Positions 9,063-17,099 of a DNA stretch of 64,000 bases are shown in pieces. The position numbers were made by a program, and so were the translations under genes. How positions within the stretch are numbered: position 1 is the first letter of the stretch; each line of letters opens with the position of its first letter. Source of the DNA: Agathobaculum massiliense. Its GTDB lineage: Bacteria; Bacillota; Clostridia; Oscillospirales; Butyricicoccaceae. The notes beneath the pieces are model-generated. The model had not been told where the DNA came from, did not search any database, and was given only the letters and a program-made list of their open reading frames with translations. Location: positions 124,001 through 188,000 of the forward strand of contig NZ_OMPN01000001.1 of assembly GCF_900291975.1 (NCBI RefSeq), given 5' to 3'.

Positions 9063-10607
9063 ATGCGTTTGAAACGAATGATTGCCCTGCTGTGCGCATC
9101 GCTGTATATTTTAACTGGCACAGCCGCAGCGGGTGAAATAACAAAAGAGGAAACCGAACAGCAAATCGTTCTGGAAGCCGGCGTGCCGGCGGCAGAAGAG
9201 GGCCGCGCTGTTTCGCAAAACGCGGCCCCGCAAATGCTGTCCGCACGCGCGGCGCTCAAGACGGTTCCATCGACGCACAAGGTCACGGTCAATGGGCAGG
9301 CCGTCAGCCCGCAGGCCTATAATATTGACGGATACAACTATTTTAAGCTACGGGATATTGCGTTTCTGCTCAGCGGCACCACGGCGTCGTTTGATGTGCA
9401 GTGGAATGGGGAGAAAAACGCGATCGACCTGATATCCGGCGCGGTCTACACCGCGGTGGGCGGGGAGATGAGCGTTGCATCCTCCTCTACGCTCCGTGTA
9501 CAGGAATCGACCGCCAAGCTGCTGCTGGATGGCAGCGGCGTATCCATCAAGGGCTATAATATCAATGGGAACAACTATTATAAGATAGCGGACGTATCGA
9601 CTGCAATGGGGTTTACTGCGGCATTTGAAAGCGCGACGCAGACGGTGCAGATCAAAACGCCGTCTGCGCCCGATCCGGAAATGCAGCCGGAGCCTGATCC
9701 GGAAGGGCCGCAGGAACCTGCGGAACCGGAAGAGCCTTTCGTGACAGGGGTCTATCAGGTTAAGGTCAGCGACTACCTTTCGGTACGGACGGGTCCCGGG
9801 CTTACTTATGCGGCGGTCGGCAAGCTCACAAACGGTACAGAAATCGTCGTGGATTCGATAACGGATAATTGGGCGCATATCATGGTTGGAGACGACGGGA
9901 GCGACCGCTATTGCAGTGCGGACTATCTTGTACGGGTGAAGGACTATGATACGTCCGAGGGAGAGCCGGAGCCGGTTATCAAGCCGGTGCGGCCGGAACG
10001 TACCTTGAATATTGATGGAAAAATGACCGTGATCGTTGACCCCGGCCATGGCGGCAGCGATGTTGGCGCACATAACGAGGACGGTTCTCTGGATGAAAAG
10101 CATATCAACTTGTATGTTTCGCAATATCTGGAAGAATATCTGGAGGAAGCGGGCGTTCGGGTGATCATGGTACGCGATACACTGGAGGAGGGGAGCTCGC
10201 TCTCCCTGCGCGGTCAGATCATGGAAGAATATGTGGACACGGTTGATCTGTTTTTCAGTGTCCATCATAATGCGGCCAATACGACGGCACGCGGTGCGGA
10301 AGCGCTGGCGCAAATCGTGGATAAGGACGGAGGGCCGACCAGGATTCTGGCGGAGGCGCTGCTGGAGGAGTATGAGAAGCTGGGCGTCCCGATCCGGCAG
10401 GTCGTATTCCGAGAAGGAAGCAACGGAGATTATTATTATACGAATCGCGTGGCATCCGCGCTGGGTATTCCTGCCCTGACCAGTGAATTTTGCTTTATCG
10501 ATAACGAGGAGGATCAAAAGTTTATCGATAGCGAGGAGGATTGGCAGGCGGAAGCGCTGGCGCAGTTCCATGCGATCATGCGCTATTTCGAGAAGGTTGA
10601 ATATTAA
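9063..10607 (+). CDS. Secreted N-acetylmuramoyl-L-alanine amidase with CuAO-like and SH3 domains
   Basis: Exported cell-wall hydrolase (514 aa) that cuts the bond between muramic acid and L-alanine. Order: signal peptide (1-24); a two-repeat module like the copper-amine-oxidase N-terminal domain at about 66-200, with the repeats YNIDGYNYFKLRDIA and YNINGNNYYKIADV; an acidic Pro/Glu linker (202-225); a bacterial SH3 domain (about 229-292, YLSVRTGPGLTYAAVGKL); and an Amidase_3 domain (321-514). Predicted zinc ligands are His329 (DPGHGG), Glu345 (DEKH) and the His pair 401-402; catalytic Glu is 475 (TSEFCFID). GGAGG lies 6 nt before the ATG at 9063. The module recurs in the SpoIID-domain protein at 50856. 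Confidence 0.93.
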   Translation: MRLKRMIALLCASLYILTGTAAAGEITKEETEQQIVLEAGVPAAEEGRAVSQNAAPQMLSARAALKTVPSTHKVTVNGQAVSPQAYNIDGYNYFKLRDIAFLLSGTTASFDVQWNGEKNAIDLISGAVYTAVGGEMSVASSSTLRVQESTAKLLLDGSGVSIKGYNINGNNYYKIADVSTAMGFTAAFESATQTVQIKTPSAPDPEMQPEPDPEGPQEPAEPEEPFVTGVYQVKVSDYLSVRTGPGLTYAAVGKLTNGTEIVVDSITDNWAHIMVGDDGSDRYCSADYLVRVKDYDTSEGEPEPVIKPVRPERTLNIDGKMTVIVDPGHGGSDVGAHNEDGSLDEKHINLYVSQYLEEYLEEAGVRVIMVRDTLEEGSSLSLRGQIMEEYVDTVDLFFSVHHNAANTTARGAEALAQIVDKDGGPTRILAEALLEEYEKLGVPIRQVVFREGSNGDYYYTNRVASALGIPALTSEFCFIDNEEDQKFIDSEEDWQAEALAQFHAIMRYFEKVEY

Positions 10608-10626
10608 CGGACAGGAGAGATTGAAC

Positions 10627-11031
10627 GTGACGGAAAGAGAAGAGCGGGCGCAACGTTTGCATGACAGCGGCTATAACTGCGCGCAGGCGGTTGTGTGTGC
10701 TTATTGCGACCGGTTTGGGTTGGATGAAAACACGGCGTTTAAAATGGCCGAGGGCTTTGGCCTGGGCATGGGGCTTATGGAGGTTTGCGGCGCGCTGACC
10801 GGCGCGTTCATGCTGGCGGGCTGCAAGCAGAGCAAGGGCTGCAGCCACCAGGGGGAAACAAAGGCGCAGACCTATAAGTTGACAAAAGCTCTAGCGGCCG
10901 CGTTTGAGGAGAAGAACGGCACCTACCTTTGCAGAACGCTAAAAGGCGTGCCGGATGGAACGGTAAGGCGGTCCTGCCCAGGGTGCATTAGTGATGCTTG
11001 CCAACTTATCGAAGAATATTTGTTGAAATAG
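10627..11031 (+). CDS. C-GCAxxG-C-C family protein (putative redox protein)
   Basis: Small Cys-rich protein (134 aa) of the C_GCAxxG_C_C family, named for its Cys spacing: NCAQAVVCAY near residues 17-26, VCGALTGAFMLAGC in the middle, GCSHQGE, and CPGC near the end. Members are thought to bind iron or take part in redox reactions, but no function is proven. The GTG at 10627 is chosen because CAGGAGAG lies 8-9 nt upstream and homologues start with a short charged stretch. It follows the amidase by 19 bp and probably shares its transcript. Confidence 0.82.
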   Translation: MTEREERAQRLHDSGYNCAQAVVCAYCDRFGLDENTAFKMAEGFGLGMGLMEVCGALTGAFMLAGCKQSKGCSHQGETKAQTYKLTKALAAAFEEKNGTYLCRTLKGVPDGTVRRSCPGCISDACQLIEEYLLK

Positions 11032-11036
11032 CCGAT

Positions 11037-11074
11037 TTGCCGCAGATGTCAACCCATCTGCGGCAACTTTTTTT
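11037..11074 (+). terminator. Terminator after the amidase operon
   Basis: TTGCCGCAGATG, 6-nt loop, CATCTGCGGCAA, then C and eight T. A textbook intrinsic terminator with a 12-bp stem. Confidence 0.95.
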
Positions 11075-11161
11075 GCTATCGTTCGCCTGCTTTCGACAGA
11101 CGGCACCTGTGCAGGGGCGTAAAATGAGGGTTATGAATTGCAAACAAAGGGGGCGATAGCT

Positions 11162-11383
11162 GTGGTTCGCTATATTGTTACTGAACAAGCCCGTGCTGAA
11201 CGGACGCAGTATGGTATAGCCGCCATAACGGAGCGGAAGCGCGTGGACCAAATTGATGATGTTGCGCTGACGCTCGAAGAAACCATGCGGCTGGTTTCGT
11301 TGTTGCAAGATAATGGCGTGGCACCGGAACATTTTCGAGATGTTGTGGAAGATTATCTTTCGGGTTTGATGATGGTCGAATAA
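11162..11383 (+). CDS. DUF6514-like small protein
   Basis: Acidic protein of 73 aa. The layout VRYIVTE...YGIAAI...VDQIDDVALTLEETMRLVSLLQDNGVAPEHFRDVVEDYL resembles, from memory, the DUF6514 family of Clostridia, whose function is unknown. The GTG at 11162 is preceded by AAAGGGGG with 8 nt spacing, better than the TTG eight codons upstream. No signal peptide or membrane segment. It stands alone between two terminators. Confidence 0.7.
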   Translation: MVRYIVTEQARAERTQYGIAAITERKRVDQIDDVALTLEETMRLVSLLQDNGVAPEHFRDVVEDYLSGLMMVE

Positions 11384-11420
11384 AAAACGGCGGAAACGAT
11401 AGGGTTTCCGCCGTTTTTTA
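11382..11420. terminator. Bidirectional terminator
   Basis: AAAAAACGGCGGAAAC, 5-6 nt loop, GTTTCCGCCGTTTTTT between the converging small protein and the chromate-type transporter genes. Confidence 0.93.
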
Positions 11421-11987
11421 TTAAAACTGAAAGAGGATGCCTCCGATGGCCCCTGCAAAAATGAATAGAATGGGATGGAGCCTGGGGAATTTCCAAATAC
11501 ACAGCGATAGCGCCAGGAAAAAGGCGATCGCAGGGAAATTTAATAACGCAAGCAGGCTGCCGACGCCCTTCCAAAGCTCGGTATGAAAAAGCGAGGCGGC
11601 AAATACCTCCAGCATAGCGCCGAAAATCAATCCGGCGGAGGCAGGGCGCAGGCCGTAAAAGGCATCCCTGACAAGCGCGGAATCGCGAAACCTGGTCAGG
11701 GCGCGCGAGATCAGGATGATGATGACCACGGAAGGGAAAACGAGCGAGCAGGTTGCGATGACAGAGCCCCCTAGCCCCGCGGCATGGAAACCGGCGTAGG
11801 TCGCGGTATTGATGCCGATCGGCCCAGGCGTCGATTCGGAAACCGCGATCATGTCCAACAGGTCGTTTGGTGTAAACCAGGGGTATTTGAGCGAAATGGC
11901 CTTGAGAAAGGGCAGCGTCGCCAGACCGCCGCCGACCGAAAAAAGGCCGGTTTTGAAAAATTCCCAGATTAGCTGTAAATAGATCAT
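11421..11987 (-). CDS. Chromate-transporter (CHR) family protein, second half-size gene
   Basis: Membrane protein of the CHR family in the short single-domain form (188 aa). The N-terminal FFKTGLFSVGGGLATLPFL and SESTPGPIGINTATYAGF are the family motifs; five to six hydrophobic segments follow. In many Bacillota two such half-size genes together form the carrier. Its ATG overlaps the stop of the partner gene (ATGA). The real substrate may be chromate, sulfate or another anion, and resistance should not be assumed. Confidence 0.88.
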   Translation of the reverse strand: MIYLQLIWEFFKTGLFSVGGGLATLPFLKAISLKYPWFTPNDLLDMIAVSESTPGPIGINTATYAGFHAAGLGGSVIATCSLVFPSVVIIILISRALTRFRDSALVRDAFYGLRPASAGLIFGAMLEVFAASLFHTELWKGVGSLLALLNFPAIAFFLALSLCIWKFPRLHPILFIFAGAIGGILFQF

Positions 11988-12526
11988 GTGCGCCGCCTCC
12001 GGAAGAAACCGATCGCAATGCCTGCCGCGCCAGCCAGAAGCACCATCACTACGGGAGAAACCTCAAAAAATGCAACGGCGGCAAATGTAATAAGCAGTAT
12101 CAAGGTGGTAGGCAGGTCAACAACACCTTTCCTCGCCATTTTCAAAACCGACTGCAACACAAGCGCGCAGACCGCGATGCGGATGCCGGAAAAAGCGTGC
12201 TGCACCACGGCAAGATGCGCAAACTGCTGGATACAGGCAGCGATGATAACAATGATTATCAGAGACGGCGCGACCATGCCGGCCGTAGCGCAGACCGCGC
12301 CAGGCACTCCGTGGGTCTTATAGCCGACAAAGGTGGAGGTATTGACTGCGATTACACCGGGCGTGCATTGGCCGATGGCATAATAATCCATCAGCTCGTC
12401 CTCAGTAGTCCAGCCGCGGTTTTCAACGATCTCCCTCTGGAGCAGGGGCAACATGGCATAGCCACCGCCAAACGTGCATACACCGATGCGGGCAAAGGTG
12501 AGAAACAGGTCAAGATAAGGGTTCAA
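11984..12526 (-). CDS. Chromate-transporter (CHR) family protein, first half-size gene
   Basis: Partner half-size CHR protein (180 aa) with FARIGVCTFGGGYAMLPLL and GQCTPGVIAVNTSTFVGY. The start is taken at a TTG (12526-12524), 10 nt after AAAGGAG; further upstream the frame is open but the residues look unlike a CHR N terminus. It overlaps the second gene by 4 bp. A paired, not fused, organisation is normal for the short-chain CHR group. Confidence 0.85.
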   Translation of the reverse strand: MNPYLDLFLTFARIGVCTFGGGYAMLPLLQREIVENRGWTTEDELMDYYAIGQCTPGVIAVNTSTFVGYKTHGVPGAVCATAGMVAPSLIIIVIIAACIQQFAHLAVVQHAFSGIRIAVCALVLQSVLKMARKGVVDLPTTLILLITFAAVAFFEVSPVVMVLLAGAAGIAIGFFRRRRT

Positions 12527-12616
12527 AAACAGCCAGCTCCTTTCCGTATACGGTATCAGTATATCATATTTTGATGGATATGGATGGAAAATATCCGTAA
12601 AATTGCGAATGGGGAC

Positions 12617-12649
12617 AAAAAAGGCTGCCAGAATCTGTGCTGACAGCCT
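12617..12649 (-). terminator. Terminator of the glyoxalase gene
   Basis: Minus strand: AGGCTGTCAG, 8-nt loop, CTGGCAGCCT and six T; one T-G wobble in the stem. Confidence 0.85.
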
Positions 12650-12662
12650 GCGGATCGGTAAA

Positions 12663-13031
12663 TCAACGGGAGGGGATGACCTCGAGCCAGTATCCATCCG
12701 GATCGGAAATAAAGTATATGCCCATCGCGGGGTTTTCAAAGCAGATACAGCCCATCTGCTCATGCTTGTGATGAGCGGCTGCAAAGTCGTCCACCTGAAA
12801 CGCAAGATGGAATTCGTTATCGCCAAGGTTATAGGCATGGTCCCAATCCCGCAGCCAGGTCAGCTCCAGTTGGTGGGCGCTTTTGCCATCGCTCAGATAG
12901 ACGATGATAAAGCTCCCATCGTCAGGGCTGATGCGGCGGACTTCGGACAGGCCGAGCGCCTCTTGGTAGAATGCGAGCGACCGGTCCAGATCACGCACAT
13001 TGAAATTATTGTGTGCAAACGTAAATTGCAT
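12663..13031 (-). CDS. Glyoxalase/VOC-family protein (lactoylglutathione lyase-like)
   Basis: Single-domain vicinal-oxygen-chelate protein (122 aa) with the glyoxalase I pattern: HNNFNVRDLDRSLAFYQEALGL, FIIVYLSDG, LELTWLRDWDHAYNLGDNEFH and a C-terminal DPDGYWLEVI. The metal ligands expected for glyoxalase I (an N-terminal His, Glu in LELT, His in EFHLAF, Glu in WLEV) are all present. The probable reaction is detoxification of a methylglyoxal-thiol adduct; the thiol used by this organism is unknown. AAAGGAGG precedes the ATG. Confidence 0.88.
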   Translation of the reverse strand: MQFTFAHNNFNVRDLDRSLAFYQEALGLSEVRRISPDDGSFIIVYLSDGKSAHQLELTWLRDWDHAYNLGDNEFHLAFQVDDFAAAHHKHEQMGCICFENPAMGIYFISDPDGYWLEVIPSR

Positions 13032-13109
13032 AAAGGTTTCCTCCTTTTCGGGTATGGGATTACTTTACCACGTTTTTCCGCAAAACACAATCGGCATAGA
13101 CGATTTTTG

Positions 13110-13138
13110 TTTACATTACGGCCGTGCGATGATATAAT
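13110..13138 (+). promoter_or_regulatory. gdpP: Sigma-A promoter of the gdpP operon
   Basis: TTTACA-N17-TATAAT, 36 bp before the start. Confidence 0.8.
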
Positions 13139-13174
13139 TAATATGCGTATTTGCGTCCGAAAGGGGGACGGAAA

Positions 13175-15163
13175 TTGAAAAAGAAATTTCAAAAAGCGCT
13201 GCAGCCTGGGCAAACATGGTTTTACCTGCTGTTTTTGCTGTTTGCGGCGGGCGGATTATATTTTTCGTTGTGGTATGGCGCCGCGGGCATAGCGGTCTGC
13301 GGCATACTCCGGCTTGCTTCGCTGCGCCAGGAATCCGAGCGAAAACGTCAGGTGCAGGACCTGATGGAGAATATTGAGGTCAGCGGTGGTGAAATAAAGC
13401 CCGCGGTAACCCACTCTCCGCTGCCGACGGTTGTTGCGCTGGCAACGACCGGCGAGATCGTTTGGGCAAACGAAGCGTTTGCGGAAATCAGCGGCCAGTT
13501 TAGCGGCGCCCGCCATATGCGAATGACCGAACTCGCGCCAACGTTTGAAACACGGTGGCTGATCGAGGGGAAGGAAGAATTCCCGGGAGAGCTTCGTATG
13601 GGGCGTCGGGCATACCATGTATTCGGCAGTATGATTCCAAGCGGCGCCGGACAGATGATGATGCTCTATTTCATTGACTGTACGGAATACGTCCGGCTGC
13701 GGGACGCGGCGGAAACGCGCCATCCGGCGCTTGCCATCATCGCGATCGACAACTACGAAGAATTGATGAAGAACGCGACGGACTCAGAAAAATCCGCGAT
13801 CCTTGCTGATATTGACCGCCGCCTGTCCGAATGGACGCGCGACAGCAGCGCGGTCCTGCGGAAATACGACCGCGATAAATACATTTTTATCATCGAAAAC
13901 GCTGAGCTTGACAAGCTTGCGGCGCGGAAATTCGCCGTGCTGCAGGAGGTGCGCGATATCCGCAACCACGAGGGCGTCCTCGCTACACTGTCGATCGGTA
14001 TCGGCAGGGACGGGGAAACGCTTGCGGAAAGCTATCAGTACGCTGGGCTGGCAATCGACATGGCGCTGTCACGCGGCGGTGACCAGGCGGTCATTAAAAA
14101 CCGGTACACCTTTGAGTTTTACGGCGGCCTGAGCGAGGAAGTGGAAAAGCGCACCAAGGTCAAAAGCCGCGTTGTGGCAAACGCACTGAGTCAGCTCATC
14201 CGAGACTCCTCGCAAGTGCTGGTCATGGGCCATAAGAACAGCGATATGGATGCGATCGGAGCGGCGGCGGGCATGGTATGCGCGGCGCGCGTCAAGGGCA
14301 AGCCCGTGCATATCGTTGTGGACCAGCAGCACACCATGGCGTCGGATCTGATCGAACGACTCGAGTCCCTGCCCGAATACAAGGACGTTTTTATCAGCGC
14401 AGAAGACGCCATGATTATGTGCGATTTTAATACGCTTCTGATCGTGGTGGATGTGAACCGTCCCGGCTATGTAGAAAGCGAAGCGCTGCTTCAGTCGATC
14501 AATAAAGTGGCGGTCATTGACCATCACCGCCGCGCTGCGGATTATATAGAGAACGCGGTCGTTTCGTTGCATGAGCCATACGCTTCCTCCGCATCCGAGC
14601 TGGTCAGCGAGCTGCTGCAATATCTGGTGCCGAACAACGATATCCTCACCGGCGAGGCGGAGGCGATGCTCGCGGGCATCTATCTGGATACCAAGGGTTA
14701 TTCGACTCGCACCGGCGTGCGCACGTTCGAGGCCGCAGCCTATCTGCGCCGTGCGGGCGCGGAGGTGAGCGATGTCAAGCGCCTGTTCCAGTCAAGCTTT
14801 GATCAGTATATGGAGCGGCAAAAAATCATCTCTTCCGCGCGCAATTGTGGGCAAGGCGTGATTTTCGCTCTCACAGATCAGGAGATCGACCGCATTGCGG
14901 CTGCACAGGCGGCGGACGAGCTTTTGTCGATCATTGGGACAAGGGCCAGCGTTGTCGCGTTCCGCAGCGGGGTGGATATGGCGGTTTCCGCCCGTGCCTC
15001 CGGACAGGTCAATGTACAATTGCTGATGGAGCGTCTTGGAGGCGGCGGCAACCATTCCGCCGCGGGGGCGCAGCTGAAGAATACGACGCCGGAGGAGGCG
15101 GACCGTATGATTACCGAGGCGATTCACGGCTACTTTGCCGATCAGGAAAGTGAAGCGCAGTAG
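13175..15163 (+). CDS. gdpP: Cyclic-di-AMP phosphodiesterase GdpP
   Basis: Membrane-bound phosphodiesterase (662 aa) that degrades the second messenger c-di-AMP and so affects potassium balance and wall stress. Two N-terminal membrane helices (about 15-50), a degenerate PAS domain (about 83-170), a degenerate GGDEF domain (about 180-320), and a DHH/DHHA1 module follow: GHKNSDMDAIG with His353, Asp357 and Asp359, the DHH triad at 449-451, and GGGGNHSAAGA near the end. A TTG start at 13175 is chosen because AAGGGGG is 7 nt upstream. gdpP-rplI-dnaB is a conserved order in Bacillota. Confidence 0.95.
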   Translation: MKKKFQKALQPGQTWFYLLFLLFAAGGLYFSLWYGAAGIAVCGILRLASLRQESERKRQVQDLMENIEVSGGEIKPAVTHSPLPTVVALATTGEIVWANEAFAEISGQFSGARHMRMTELAPTFETRWLIEGKEEFPGELRMGRRAYHVFGSMIPSGAGQMMMLYFIDCTEYVRLRDAAETRHPALAIIAIDNYEELMKNATDSEKSAILADIDRRLSEWTRDSSAVLRKYDRDKYIFIIENAELDKLAARKFAVLQEVRDIRNHEGVLATLSIGIGRDGETLAESYQYAGLAIDMALSRGGDQAVIKNRYTFEFYGGLSEEVEKRTKVKSRVVANALSQLIRDSSQVLVMGHKNSDMDAIGAAAGMVCAARVKGKPVHIVVDQQHTMASDLIERLESLPEYKDVFISAEDAMIMCDFNTLLIVVDVNRPGYVESEALLQSINKVAVIDHHRRAADYIENAVVSLHEPYASSASELVSELLQYLVPNNDILTGEAEAMLAGIYLDTKGYSTRTGVRTFEAAAYLRRAGAEVSDVKRLFQSSFDQYMERQKIISSARNCGQGVIFALTDQEIDRIAAAQAADELLSIIGTRASVVAFRSGVDMAVSARASGQVNVQLLMERLGGGGNHSAAGAQLKNTTPEEADRMITEAIHGYFADQESEAQ

Positions 15164-15205
15164 ACAGATAATGTAAGTGTATCCCGTTGAAAGGAGAAAG
15201 ATATC

Positions 15206-15652
15206 ATGAAAGTAATTCTTACAGCAGACGTAAAAGGAAAAGGAAAGAAAGGCGACCTGATCGAGGTCAGCGAGGGCTATGGCCGCAATTTCCTGCTGCC
15301 GCGCGGTCTGGCTGAGCCGGCCACCGCGGATAATCTGAACGTGAAGAAAGCACAGGACGAGGCGCATGCCCGCAAGGTGGCGCTGGAACAGCAGGCCGCA
15401 CGGGAAGCGGCGGAAAAGCTGAAGGTCAGTCCGGTCAAGGTGCCGGCGAAAGGCGGGGCAGGCGGACGCCTGTTCGGCGCGGTGACCTCGAAAGAAATCG
15501 CGGAGGAGTTGAAAAAGCAGTACGGCCTAAATGTGCCGAAGCAGAAAATCGTGCTGGAGGAGCCGATCAAGACCTTTGGCGTCCATCGGGTGAAGGCCAA
15601 GCTGTATCAGGATATCGCGGGAGAGATTCTGGTGCAGGTCGTAGAAGCATAG
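15206..15652 (+). CDS. rplI: 50S ribosomal protein L9
   Basis: L9 (148 aa): the N-terminal RNA-binding domain has [21 protein letters not shown] and the signature [13 protein letters not shown]; a long helix (residues about 45-75) links it to the C-terminal domain [26 protein letters not shown] precedes the ATG. It sits between gdpP and dnaB as in Bacillus. Confidence 0.97.
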   Translation: MKVILTADVKGKGKKGDLIEVSEGYGRNFLLPRGLAEPATADNLNVKKAQDEAHARKVALEQQAAREAAEKLKVSPVKVPAKGGAGGRLFGAVTSKEIAEELKKQYGLNVPKQKIVLEEPIKTFGVHRVKAKLYQDIAGEILVQVVEA

Positions 15653-15669
15653 TCAGGTAAGGGACAAAT

Positions 15670-15690
15670 AGGGCGGAAAGCAACCGCCCT
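15670..15690 (+). other. Intergenic hairpin between rplI and dnaB
   Basis: AGGGCGG, 7-nt loop, CCGCCCT without a T tail. It may be an RNA-processing or stabilising structure; a full terminator is unlikely. Confidence 0.5.
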
Positions 15691-15731
15691 GGCGAAGCGG
15701 TATATTTTTATTGGAAAGGCGGTGTGCAGCT

Positions 15732-17096
15732 TTGGATGAGCTTCTTATGCGGCAGGTGCCGCAGGACCTGACTGCGGAGCAGTCTTTGCTGGGCGCCATG
15801 CTTGTCGATCCAAACTGCATACCGGAAGTGATCGAGCAGGTGCGCGCGGATGATTTCTATGCGGATGAGAACAAACGCATTTTTGAAACCATCTATTCCA
15901 TGTTCAACGGCGCGCAGAAGATCGATCCGGTCACCGTGCTGGATATGCTGACCCGTCTCGGCTATTACGATGAGGCAGGGGGCAGGGCATATCTCTTTCA
16001 GTTGATGGAGGTAACGCCCGGAACGCGCAACGTTTCGGAATATGTCCGCATTGTGCGCGACAAGAGCCTGCTGCGGCAGCTTGCCGACGCGTGCGCCGAA
16101 ATTCAGCAGCATGCGCTGGAAGCGCATGGAGAAGCGTCCAGCATCGCGGAGTTGGCGGAGCAGCGCATCTATAGCATCCGTCAGGGACGGGAGATCAAAG
16201 GCCTGTCCAAGCTGAGCGAGGTCATCGCGGACCTGTATACGGAACTCGATGAGCGTGCCAGGTCGGACAGCGATATCCCAGGCATGTCAACCGGATTTCA
16301 CGCGCTGGACACGGCGTTGACAGGCCTGAACAAATCCGACCTGATACTGATTGCGGCGCGTCCCGGCATGGGTAAGACCGCGTTTGCGCTCAACATTGCG
16401 CTCAACGCGGCAAAGGCGAGTGTAAAGGGCAAGCCGAAGGGCTATAAAAAAGGGACGGGCGTGTGTGTGTTCCAGTTGGAAATGGGCAAGGAACAGCTTG
16501 CGAGCCGCTTTTTGTCCAGCGAAGCGTTGATCGAGTCGCAAAAGCTCAAGACTGGTAACCTGGATGGGGACGATTGGGTCAAGATCGCCCGCGCGTCCGG
16601 CGTGCTGGCTGGCCTGAATATCTATGTGGACGATAATCCGGCGATTACTGCGGCTGAAATCAAGGCGAAATGCCGGCGGCTGGGGGACGAGTTGGGCCTT
16701 ATCGTGATCGACTACCTGCAACTGATGCACGCAGGCGGCCGGCATTCGGATAACCGCGTGCAGGAGGTCGCAGAGATCTCGCGTTCCCTCAAAATCATGG
16801 CGAAAGAGCTCAATGTGCCGGTCGTCTGTCTGTCCCAGTTGTCACGCGCGTCCGAACAGCGCGCGGATAAGCGGCCGATGCTGTCCGATCTGCGCGAATC
16901 CGGTGCGATCGAGCAGGACGCGGATATCGTCATGTTTATTTATCGTGACGATTATTATGATGACGAATCGGAGCAGAAGAACATAGCGGAAATTATTATT
17001 GCCAAAAACCGACACGGCGCCACCAACACGGTGGAGCTGCAATGGGTCGGTCAATATACAACGTTTTCCAATCCAGACAGAATCCACGGGGAGTAG
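15732..17096 (+). CDS. dnaB: Replicative DNA helicase DnaB
   Basis: Hexameric 5'-3' helicase at the replication fork (454 aa; called DnaC in Bacillus). The N-terminal domain PQDLTAEQSLLGAMLVD is followed by a RecA-like domain with Walker A ARPGMGKT, Walker B LIVIDYLQLM, and the arginine-finger region RHGATNTVELQW. A TTG at 15732 gives MDELLMRQVPQ, typical for clostridial DnaB, with AAAGGCGG 10 nt upstream. The TTG 21 bp earlier lies inside this ribosome site. There is no intein. Confidence 0.96.
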   Translation: MDELLMRQVPQDLTAEQSLLGAMLVDPNCIPEVIEQVRADDFYADENKRIFETIYSMFNGAQKIDPVTVLDMLTRLGYYDEAGGRAYLFQLMEVTPGTRNVSEYVRIVRDKSLLRQLADACAEIQQHALEAHGEASSIAELAEQRIYSIRQGREIKGLSKLSEVIADLYTELDERARSDSDIPGMSTGFHALDTALTGLNKSDLILIAARPGMGKTAFALNIALNAAKASVKGKPKGYKKGTGVCVFQLEMGKEQLASRFLSSEALIESQKLKTGNLDGDDWVKIARASGVLAGLNIYVDDNPAITAAEIKAKCRRLGDELGLIVIDYLQLMHAGGRHSDNRVQEVAEISRSLKIMAKELNVPVVCLSQLSRASEQRADKRPMLSDLRESGAIEQDADIVMFIYRDDYYDDESEQKNIAEIIIAKNRHGATNTVELQWVGQYTTFSNPDRIHGE

Positions 17097-17099
17097 GCC

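Noticed and set aside
9348-10571. 407-codon open frame antisense to the modular amidase
   Set aside because: It has no ribosome site and no recognisable domain, and it lies wholly opposite a gene with clear catalytic motifs; such mirror frames are usual in GC-rich genes.
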